Shown: one piece after another, positions 1 through 5,201 of the stretch
How the letters are laid out: each line of letters opens with the position of its first letter
How positions within the stretch are numbered: position 1 is the first letter of the stretch
DNA from: an uncultured Faecalibacterium sp.
Lineage (GTDB): Bacteria > Bacillota > Clostridia > Oscillospirales > Ruminococcaceae
DNA: 5,201 nucleotides
Assembly: GCA_900551435.1 (NCBI GenBank)
Contig: URVW01000104.1
Location: forward strand, 1-5,201
Direction: 5' to 3'
Notes under the pieces: model-generated
What the model was told of the DNA's origin: nothing
Database searches by the model: none
Seen by the model: only the letters and a program-made list of their open reading frames with translations
Program-made: the position numbers and the translations under genes

Positions 1-468
1 AACATCATCCGCATCGGCTCGGCGGGCAGCTACACCGAAAAGGCCAAGCTGTTCGACGTCGTGCTGTCCACGGGAGCCGTCAGCGAGTCCAACTATGCGC
101 GGGTCCAGAGCGGCTTCGACAAGGACATCGCCCTGCCCAGCGAGAGCCTGAACGAGAAGCTCCGTGCTTCCGCCAAGAAGCAGGGCATCCCCCTCATCGA
201 GGGCAACATCCACTCTTCGGATGTGTTCTACCGCCAGCCCTCCGACGACAAGCCCACCTATTGGGAAAAGCTGCGTGACGAGCGCGGCTGCCTCTGCGTC
301 GAGATGGAGAGCTATGCGCTGTTCGCCAACGCACAGGTCCTCGGCAAGAACGCCGCCTGTCTGCTGACCATCTCGGACAGCTTCGTCTCGCCCGAGATCA
401 CCACCGCAGAACAGCGCCAGAAGAGCTTTACCGATATGATGAAGGTCGCTCTGGGCGCAGAGTATTAA
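1..468 (+). CDS. deoD: Purine nucleoside phosphorylase, DeoD type (5' end missing)
   Basis: The product cleaves purine (deoxy)nucleosides with phosphate to give free base and (deoxy)ribose 1-phosphate, in the cytoplasm, for purine salvage. The frame is open from base 1 to TAA at 466-468, giving 155 residues. Compared from memory with E. coli DeoD (239 aa), about 83 N-terminal residues are missing. Family landmarks are in order: IIRIGSAGS (residues 2-10; R4 corresponds to the phosphate-binding Arg87), VEMES (100-104, the ribose-binding Glu-Met-Glu), SDS (125-127; D126 corresponds to the catalytic Asp204), and TTAEQRQKSF near the C-terminus (R139 corresponds to Arg217). All catalytic positions visible in the fragment are kept. 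The GTG at 61 lies inside the family domain and is not the start. A hairpin terminator follows 20 nt after the stop, so this is the last gene of its transcript. The link to cdd and the importer downstream is functional, not an operon. Family assignment is secure; the upstream part cannot be judged. Confidence 0.93.
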   Translation, partial: NIIRIGSAGSYTEKAKLFDVVLSTGAVSESNYARVQSGFDKDIALPSESLNEKLRASAKKQGIPLIEGNIHSSDVFYRQPSDDKPTYWEKLRDERGCLCVEMESYALFANAQVLGKNAACLLTISDSFVSPEITTAEQRQKSFTDMMKVALGAEY

Positions 469-487
469 GAAGCTTTTGCAAAATAGG

Positions 488-521
488 AGAGGGCCGCTGC
501 TCATGGCAGCGGCCCTCTTTT
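488..521. terminator. Intrinsic terminator between convergent deoD and yoeB
   Basis: A perfect 13-bp GC-rich stem (488-500 pairs with 506-518) has a 5-nt loop (TCATG) and runs into TTTT at 518-521. It lies 20 nt after the deoD stop. Read on the minus strand, the same stem begins 2 nt after the yoeB stop codon (523-521) and is followed by CCTATTTTGC, a weaker T-rich tail. It therefore probably serves both convergent transcripts, more strongly for deoD. Confidence 0.88.
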
Positions 522-784
522 CAGGTGTCATTATAATGACCGAAGCAAGATGCAATAATGATATTGCCATCCTGTTCTTTATAGACGATTCGGTGTGTGT
601 CATCGATTCGGCGGCTCCACCATCCACTGAGATCGCCTTTCAAAGGCTCGGGCTTTCCGATTCCTTCATAGCAATTTCGCTGGATATCTTTGATGAGCGC
701 GTTGATCCGCTTCAGCAGTTTTTTGTCCCGCGTCTGCCAAAGACAGTAATCCTCCCATGCTTCCTCTTCCCAAAGCAGTTTCAT
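521..784 (-). CDS. yoeB: YoeB/Txe-family mRNA interferase toxin
   Basis: This is the toxin of a type II toxin-antitoxin pair. YoeB is a RelE-fold endoribonuclease that binds the ribosome and cuts mRNA in the A site, stopping translation. The 87-residue product aligns almost without gaps to E. coli YoeB (84 aa, recalled): an MKLLW start, KPEPLKG-LSGWWSRRI in the middle, and GHY near the end. The catalytic positions fall at the same numbers: E46, R65, H83 and Y84, so the toxin looks intact. Its ATG directly follows the TAA of the antitoxin gene with no spacer (TAAATG). Its ribosome binding site, AGGTGG, lies inside the last antitoxin codons, so translation of the two is probably coupled. The TGA stop overlaps the T-tract of the deoD terminator on the other strand. 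Three extra residues (NDT) follow the usual C-terminal HY. Confidence 0.93.
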   Translation of the reverse strand: MKLLWEEEAWEDYCLWQTRDKKLLKRINALIKDIQRNCYEGIGKPEPLKGDLSGWWSRRIDDTHRIVYKEQDGNIIIASCFGHYNDT

Positions 785-1051
785 TTACTCCACCTCGATC
801 AGGTCGTGCTCGGTGAGCTTCGCTTTTCCGGTGTCGATGTCGTGGACGATCTGACGAAGATGATTGATGTTGCTTTCCGAATAGAAGGGGTCGGCGGAAA
901 CTTCAAAGGGAATCCGGTGCTCCCGCGAGACCTTTTTTGCAAAAATCGTGAAAGCGGTCGTCATCGAAAGCCCCATCTCGGAGCAGACTTCTTCCATGCT
1001 GCGTTTCAGATCGGGGTCCATCCGAAAATTCACATTGACTGCATTTGCCAT
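785..1051 (-). CDS. RelB/DinJ-family antitoxin
   Basis: The product (88 aa) is predicted to bind and block the adjacent YoeB toxin and to repress its own promoter. The N-terminus, MANAVNVNFRMD, is the DNA-binding beta strand of a ribbon-helix-helix fold. It is followed by helix A (about residues 13-26) and helix B (about 29-45). The C-terminal part (about 52-88, FYSESNINHLRQIV... to LIEVE) is the toxin-wrapping region seen in RelB/DinJ proteins. I chose the ATG at 1051, not the one at 1060. The AAGGAGG at 1067-1061 directly abuts the 1060 ATG, leaving no spacing, but sits 9 nt from the 1051 ATG, and MANxVNVNFRMD is the usual family start. The longer reading would add only MSS. E. coli YoeB pairs with YefM (Phd fold), so the ribbon-helix-helix partner here is a mixed pairing. 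Confidence 0.9.
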   Translation of the reverse strand: MANAVNVNFRMDPDLKRSMEEVCSEMGLSMTTAFTIFAKKVSREHRIPFEVSADPFYSESNINHLRQIVHDIDTGKAKLTEHDLIEVE

Positions 1052-1076
1052 AGAACTCATCCTCCTTTACAATTCT

Positions 1077-1105
1077 ATTATATGCATTTGTAATGAAAAA
1101 TGCAA
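1077..1105 (-). promoter_or_regulatory. Promoter of the antitoxin-toxin operon
   Basis: On the minus strand, TTGCAT (1105-1100) and a perfect TATAAT (1082-1077) are separated by 17 bp. Transcription would start near 1070, leaving a leader of about 20 nt that is mostly the AAGGAGG ribosome binding site. The -35 box and spacer lie inside the inverted repeat at 1087-1121. Confidence 0.8.
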
Positions 1106-1121
1106 GGATTTTCATTACAAA
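1087..1121. promoter_or_regulatory. Perfect 13-bp inverted repeat, probable antitoxin operator
   Basis: The arms TTTGTAATGAAAA (1087-1099) and TTTTCATTACAAA (1109-1121) are exact reverse complements separated by 9 bp, with arm centres 22 bp apart, about two helical turns. The repeat covers the -35 box and spacer of the TA promoter. Ribbon-helix-helix antitoxins usually repress their own operon by binding such repeats, so bound protein would exclude RNA polymerase. Its outer edge is 20 bp from the -35 box of the divergent GNAT promoter, which could also be affected. The binding role is inferred. Confidence 0.72.
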
Positions 1122-1141
1122 ATTGAAAACAAAGGGAAAAC

Positions 1142-1170
1142 TTGCGTGAATTTGCAGAATGGGTTATACT
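1142..1170 (+). promoter_or_regulatory. Promoter for the GNAT gene and cdd
   Basis: TTGCGT (1142-1147), a 17-bp spacer and TATACT (1165-1170) predict a start of transcription near 1177. It is divergent from the TA promoter and gives a leader of about 43 nt before the ACG at 1220. Box sequences and spacing match the other promoters in the window. Confidence 0.6.
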
Positions 1171-1172
1171 TT

Positions 1173-1192
1173 GAATTAGAGAGAATTAGAGA
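1173..1192 (+). repeat. Tandem 10-bp direct repeat in the GNAT leader
   Basis: GAATTAGAGA occurs twice back to back (1173-1182, 1183-1192), exactly at and after the predicted transcription start. Function is unknown. It could be a binding site or a slippage duplication. Confidence 0.6.
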
Positions 1193-1219
1193 AATCTTGA
1201 AAACGGGGAGGGAGAAGCA

Positions 1220-1693
1220 ACGAAGAAACAAAAAGAACCAATCATAATTAACCCGTCTCTCCGCCTTGTGCCGTACTATCCAGCGTACGATGCGGCGCTT
1301 CCATGGTATCAGGATGCAGAGCTGTGTCATCAGGTGGACAACCAAGACCGTATTTATGACCTGTCCATTTTGAAAACTATGTATCAGTATCTGGACAGTC
1401 ATGGAGATATATTCTATATTGAGTTTGAAGGGACGCTCTGCGGAGATGTCTGTTTGCAGACGAGTGGAGAAATTTCCATCGTGATCTGCAAAGAATATCA
1501 GAACCGGCACATCGGGCGCAGCGTCGCCGAAAAAATTCTGGAGCTTGCACGGAAAAAAGGATATCCGGAATGCTTTGCAGAAATCTATGCGTTCAACACG
1601 CAGTCACGGAAAATGTTCGAATCCATCGGCTTTCTTCCAACAGAGGGCGATCGATTCGTTTACAGCTTACACGAAAAGGAGACTTCATCATGA
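1220..1693 (+). CDS. GNAT-family N-acetyltransferase (start codon ACG, or GTG at 1268)
   Basis: The product is predicted to move an acetyl group from acetyl-CoA to an unknown amine. Read from 1220 it has 157 residues. The acetyl-CoA motif A is NRHIGRSVAEKILELARKKG (about 95-114), a Q/RxxGxG/A-type pyrophosphate loop plus helix. It is followed by AEIYAFNTQSRKMFESIGF (motif B region, about 120-138). The start is a problem. The only conventional start near the 5' end is GTG at 1268, which has no ribosome binding site and would remove IIINPSLRL, the first beta strand shared with relatives such as those beginning IILNxxLRLRxY. A GGGAGG-type site (1206-1211) lies 8 nt before ACG at 1220, which would read M-KKQKEPIIINPSLRL. 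The ACG is either a mutated ATG or a rare start. An in-frame TAG at 1187-1189 closes the frame upstream. The stop overlaps the cdd ATG (ATGA). The gene looks more AT-rich than deoD and cdd, which may mark transfer. Confidence 0.78.
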   Translation, partial: TKKQKEPIIINPSLRLVPYYPAYDAALPWYQDAELCHQVDNQDRIYDLSILKTMYQYLDSHGDIFYIEFEGTLCGDVCLQTSGEISIVICKEYQNRHIGRSVAEKILELARKKGYPECFAEIYAFNTQSRKMFESIGFLPTEGDRFVYSLHEKETSS

Positions 1694-2139
1694 CAAAACT
1701 GACCTTGGACGAAAAGAAAGAACTCATCCGGATGGCGCTGAAGGCCCGGGAAGGAGCCTATGTGCCGTACTCCGACTTTATGGTGGGCGCGGCCCTGCGC
1801 GCGGAGGACGGCCGGGTGTTCACGGGCTGTAACGTGGAAAATGCAGCCTTTACCCCCACCAGCTGTGCCGAGCGCACCGCGCTGTTCAAGGCGGTGAGCG
1901 AAGGTGTGACCAAGTTCACCGACATCGCCGTTGTGGGCGCACGCCGCGGCGAGGTGAACAAGCAGATCACGTCCCCCTGCGGCGTCTGCCGTCAGGCGCT
2001 GTTCGAGTTCGGCGGGCCGGAACTGAATGTCATCATGGCCAAGACGCCGGACGATTTCATTGAGCGCAGCATGGACGAGCTGCTGCCGTTCGGGTTCGGC
2101 CCCTCGAACGTGGCGGGCAACAAGGCTGTGGAAGAATGA
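1690..2139 (+). CDS. cdd: Cytidine deaminase
   Basis: The product hydrolyses cytidine and deoxycytidine to uridine and deoxyuridine plus ammonia in pyrimidine salvage, in the cytoplasm. The 149-residue protein is a single-domain, homotetramer-type enzyme (B. subtilis Cdd is 136 aa). The motifs are all present: the substrate-binding CNVENAAF (47-54), C59-A-E61 with a zinc ligand and the proton-shuttling Glu, and PCGVC (96-100) with zinc ligands C97 and C100. LLPFGF near the C-terminus is also typical. The ATG at 1690 follows GGAG (1678-1681) by 8 nt. It overlaps the GNAT stop as ATGA, so cdd is probably transcribed from the GNAT promoter and partly coupled to its translation. Deoxyuridine or uridine made here would need a pyrimidine phosphorylase, not seen in the window. 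No GC-rich terminator follows, only AT-rich hairpins. Confidence 0.96.
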   Translation: MTKLTLDEKKELIRMALKAREGAYVPYSDFMVGAALRAEDGRVFTGCNVENAAFTPTSCAERTALFKAVSEGVTKFTDIAVVGARRGEVNKQITSPCGVCRQALFEFGGPELNVIMAKTPDDFIERSMDELLPFGFGPSNVAGNKAVEE

Positions 2140-2159
2140 ACCTTTGGGGCGGAGAAAAG

Positions 2160-2189
2160 CGAAAAATCGGATAAAAAGTACGACTTTTA
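2160..2189. promoter_or_regulatory. Two-part regulatory motif, copy 1 (upstream of lipoprotein gene)
   Basis: CGAAAAATCGGATA (2160-2173) is followed directly by the palindrome AAAAGT-ACG-ACTTTT (2174-2188). Both parts recur upstream of the ATPase gene (3636-3673). The region lies 48 bp upstream of the lipoprotein -35 box. A binding role is inferred from recurrence and symmetry. Confidence 0.5.
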
Positions 2190-2197
2190 CGCGAATT

Positions 2198-2225
2198 TTA
2201 CAAAAAATCTGTAAAGATTTTGTAA
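2198..2225. repeat. AT-rich inverted repeat with GTAA loop
   Basis: AAAATCT (2204-2210) pairs with AGATTTT (2215-2221) around GTAA. Outer TTAC (2198-2201) and GTAA (2222-2225) extend the pairing past two bulged A's. It ends 11 bp before the lipoprotein -35 box. It could be a further operator or, in cdd read-through RNA, a weak hairpin closed by a GNRA-type tetraloop. Confidence 0.5.
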
Positions 2226-2236
2226 TCGGAAATTCC

Positions 2237-2265
2237 TTGCTTTCCTCACACTTCCCGGCTATACT
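2237..2265 (+). promoter_or_regulatory. Promoter of the BMP lipoprotein gene
   Basis: TTGCTT (2237-2242), a 17-bp spacer and TATACT (2260-2265) predict a start near 2272 and a leader of about 72 nt. That leader is too short for a known purine riboswitch with an expression platform, and no such motif is seen. Confidence 0.65.
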
Positions 2266-2274
2266 TGTGTCAGT

Positions 2275-2296
2275 AAATGTGCCAGAGCGCACATTT
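2275..2296 (+). promoter_or_regulatory. Hairpin at the very 5' end of the lipoprotein mRNA
   Basis: AAATGTGC (2275-2282) and GCACATTT (2289-2296) form a perfect 8-bp stem with a 6-nt loop, beginning about 4 nt after the predicted transcription start. In RNA it could shield the 5' end from decay; in DNA it could be an operator. Confidence 0.55.
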
Positions 2297-2315
2297 GGAT
2301 CATAAAACGTAAGTT

Positions 2316-2325
2316 TGTGTACACA
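2316..2325. promoter_or_regulatory. Palindrome TGTGTACACA before the ribosome binding site
   Basis: This is a perfect 10-bp palindrome (2316-2325) ending 2 nt before a second small element: AAAAG-GAGA-CTTTT (2327-2340), which holds the lipoprotein Shine-Dalgarno sequence in a weak stem-loop. Roles are unknown. Confidence 0.4.
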
Positions 2326-2343
2326 TAAAAGGAGACTTTTCTT

Positions 2344-3522
2344 ATGATGATTTCTCGTCGTAACTTTCTGGCTGTGGCGGGCGCTGCAGCTGCTGCCGCT
2401 GCTCTGACCGCTTGCGGTGGCTCTTCCTCTTCTACCAGCACGGCTTCTTCTGCTGCTTCCTCTACCGCAGCTTCTGCTGCTGGTTCTGAGGCTGCTGGCA
2501 AGATCGTAAAGGTCGCTCTGACCTGCGATACCGGCACGATCGATGACGAGAGCTTCAATCAGGCTTGCTGGAGCGCAGTTTCCGGCTACATGGGTGATGA
2601 CTGCCAGTACTACATCCCCGAGGCTGACGCTTCCGATGAGGATCGTGAGACCATGATCCGTCAGGCTGTCAACGACGGCGCTGAGGTCATCGTCTGCGTC
2701 GGCTACCTGTACGGTGCTTCTCTGGCATGGGCTGCTGATCAGTATCCCGATGTCAAGTTCATCGCCATCGACGTCACTCAGGGCGATATCGGCACGGACA
2801 CCATCCCCGCAAACTGCTACTGCATCACCTTCAAGGAGGAGCAGGCAGGTTATCTGGCTGGCTACGCCATCGCAAAAGACGGCAAGACCAAGCTGGGCTT
2901 CCTCGGCGGCATGGCTGTTCCCGCAGTTATCCGTTACGGCTATGGCTTCGTGCAGGGCGCTGACGCTGCTGCTCAGGAGCTGGGCCAGAACATCGAGATC
3001 AACTACTTCTACGGCGGCCAGTTCTACGGCGATGCAAACATCACCTCTCGTATGGAGGGCTGGTACTCCAACGGCACGCAGGTCGTCTTTGCTTGCGGCG
3101 GCGGCATCTACACCTCTGCTGTTGAGGCTGCTCTGAAGAACAACGGCTATGTCATCGGCGTTGACGTTGACCAGAACTACATCGGCGCAAACGGCGTGGC
3201 TGACGGCACTTACGCTTACAACCCGTTCATCACCTCCGCAATGAAGGGCCTGTCCGCTGCAGTTGAGACCGCTCTGAGCGATATCGAGGCTGGCGCATGG
3301 AGCGACATCGCTGCTTCCAACGGCAACTTCGGTCTGGAGGATGGCGACTACATCGGTCTGCCCACCGCTGACGACAGCTGGAACTTCGAGTCCTTCACCA
3401 AGGATGAGTACGAGGAAGTCAAGACCAAGATCGCTTCCGGCGAGATCACCGTTGACAACAGCTCCGACGACGCTACCAAGCCCACCGTCAGCGAGTTCAC
3501 CACCGTCAACTACATCCAGTAA
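2344..3522 (+). CDS. BMP/PnrA-family nucleoside-binding lipoprotein of an ABC importer
   Basis: The product is predicted to be anchored outside the membrane and to capture nucleosides for the ABC importer whose ATPase follows. It has 392 residues. The leader MMISRRNFLAVAG plus a poly-Ala stretch ends in the lipobox LTAC (C24 would be lipidated). S-R-R-N-F-L fits a twin-arginine (Tat) motif. A Ser/Thr/Ala linker runs to about residue 51. The BMP fold starts at KIVKVALT. Family hallmarks are TGTIDDESFNQ (63-73), GYLAGYAIA (169-177), LGFLGG (184-189) and VIGVDVDQ (270-277). Similar proteins include Treponema PnrA (purine nucleosides) and the binding proteins of NupOPQ/BmpA-NupABC-type importers. 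The substrate is not readable here, but deoD and cdd nearby favour nucleosides. The ATG at 2344 is 9 nt from GGAG (2331-2334). Codons lean to GCT, TCT and CGT, unlike the GCC/GCG-rich neighbours, suggesting high expression. The gene is enclosed by its own promoter and terminator. Confidence 0.92.
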   Translation: MMISRRNFLAVAGAAAAAAALTACGGSSSSTSTASSAASSTAASAAGSEAAGKIVKVALTCDTGTIDDESFNQACWSAVSGYMGDDCQYYIPEADASDEDRETMIRQAVNDGAEVIVCVGYLYGASLAWAADQYPDVKFIAIDVTQGDIGTDTIPANCYCITFKEEQAGYLAGYAIAKDGKTKLGFLGGMAVPAVIRYGYGFVQGADAAAQELGQNIEINYFYGGQFYGDANITSRMEGWYSNGTQVVFACGGGIYTSAVEAALKNNGYVIGVDVDQNYIGANGVADGTYAYNPFITSAMKGLSAAVETALSDIEAGAWSDIAASNGNFGLEDGDYIGLPTADDSWNFESFTKDEYEEVKTKIASGEITVDNSSDDATKPTVSEFTTVNYIQ

Positions 3523-3566
3523 ACTGGACGCGGCCTGAGTGACAGGCTGCTGCATCAAGCATCATG

Positions 3567-3609
3567 GACCCCTCTGCGGCTGGAATCCGACCGCAGAGGG
3601 GTCTTTTTT
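3567..3609 (+). terminator. Intrinsic terminator after the lipoprotein gene
   Basis: A perfect 13-bp stem (3567-3579 with 3591-3603), rich in GC and with an 11-nt loop, is followed by six T's (3604-3609). It begins 44 nt after the stop codon. It should separate the lipoprotein transcript from the ATPase gene, at least in part. Confidence 0.92.
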
Positions 3610-3635
3610 GCAGCCTTTTGTGGAAAAATCTCTCT

Positions 3636-3673
3636 CGAAAAACTGGATAATTTGCACAAAAGTAATACTTTTA
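3636..3673. promoter_or_regulatory. Two-part regulatory motif, copy 2 (upstream of ATPase gene)
   Basis: CGAAAAACTGGATA (3636-3649), 8 bp, then the palindrome AAAAGT-AAT-ACTTTT (3658-3672; symmetric over 7-bp arms). Compared with copy 1 (2160-2189), the first part matches at 12 of 14 bases and the 16-mer 3658-3673 matches 2174-2189 at 14 of 16. The spacing between the two parts differs (0 versus 8 bp). It lies about 55 bp upstream of the ATPase -10 box. Confidence 0.5.
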
Positions 3674-3705
3674 AGAGGTCTGTTCCTTAAAAATTCAAAA
3701 AGAAG

Positions 3706-3734
3706 TGTGCAAAACGGCAAAAATACGGTATAAT
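3706..3734 (+). promoter_or_regulatory. Promoter of the ABC ATPase gene
   Basis: A perfect TATAAT (3729-3734) has only a poor -35 match 17 bp upstream (TGTGCA, 3706-3711) or 16 bp upstream (GTGCAA). Transcription would start near 3741, giving a leader of about 46 nt. The weak -35 box would suit an activator or modest expression. Confidence 0.6.
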
Positions 3735-3753
3735 GGTACTTAGAATAGTATAG

Positions 3754-3768
3754 GTGTCGAAACGGCAC
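3754..3768 (+). promoter_or_regulatory. Small leader hairpin before the ATPase ribosome binding site
   Basis: GTGTCG (3754-3759) and CGGCAC (3763-3768) pair over 6 bp, with one G-U, around an AAA loop, ending 2 nt before AAGGAG (3771-3776). This might affect ribosome access. The role is unproven. Confidence 0.35.
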
Positions 3769-3786
3769 GAAAGGAGAGTGAGCAGA

Positions 3787-5201
<1,415 letters not shown>

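Noticed and set aside
1052..1060. Antitoxin start at the ATG 9 nt upstream
   Set aside because: That ATG directly touches the AAGGAGG site, leaving no spacing, and adds residues absent from typical family starts.
476..1093. Plus-strand open frame across the TA region
   Set aside because: It starts inside the deoD terminator and is antisense to both intact TA genes; no ribosome binding site or family match was seen.
521..1693. Transposon or integron-like mobile element carrying TA and GNAT
   Set aside because: There is no transposase or integrase, and I found no matching terminal repeats or target duplications at the edges.
2266..2343. Purine or other riboswitch before the lipoprotein gene
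   Set aside because: The leader is only about 72 nt, and I see neither the conserved purine-riboswitch loops nor an expression platform.
1660..3558. Long open frame on the minus strand opposite cdd and the lipoprotein gene
   Set aside because: It is antisense to two genes with clear family motifs. Its translation is low-complexity (Val, Ala, Asp, Leu) without recognisable domains, and it runs through two promoter regions. It is a by-product of codon bias.

Overview
The window looks like a chromosomal piece from a Gram-positive gut Clostridia member, possibly Faecalibacterium or another Ruminococcaceae/Oscillospiraceae genus. I infer this from the moderately GC-rich coding sequence, strong AAGGAG ribosome binding sites, an S-R-R-x-F-L lipoprotein leader followed by a Ser/Ala linker, and protein similarities recalled from memory. 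The genus is not proven.

Layout, left to right. (1) The 3' part of deoD (purine nucleoside phosphorylase) is cut by the left edge and ends at a strong hairpin terminator (488-521). (2) A minus-strand type II toxin-antitoxin pair follows: a RelB/DinJ-like antitoxin (785-1051) and a YoeB toxin (521-784). It has a clear promoter overlapped by a perfect 13-bp inverted repeat (1087-1121), the probable autoregulatory operator. (3) A divergent plus-strand promoter (1142-1170) drives a GNAT acetyltransferase gene whose best-placed start codon reads ACG. It overlaps cytidine deaminase (cdd) by 4 nt. (4) A promoter region of about 200 bp, rich in palindromes, precedes a BMP/PnrA-family lipoprotein, the predicted nucleoside-binding protein of an ABC importer. 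That gene ends at a strong terminator (3567-3609). (5) A second promoter region of about 180 bp precedes the double-domain ATPase of the same importer, which runs off the right edge.

Four of the seven genes (deoD, cdd, the binding lipoprotein, the ATPase) fit one theme: nucleosides are imported, then phosphorolysed or deaminated for base salvage or carbon use. The TA pair and GNAT gene sit inside this locus.

The most notable non-coding observation is that the upstream regions of both transport genes carry the same two-part motif. One part is C-GAAAAA-nn-GGATA. The other is the palindrome AAAAGT-nnn-ACTTTT, and the surrounding 16-mers are 14/16 identical. This suggests one regulator controls two separately transcribed halves of the importer. 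Nothing here is a clearly new multi-gene system; the interest lies in the regulatory DNA and the GNAT start.
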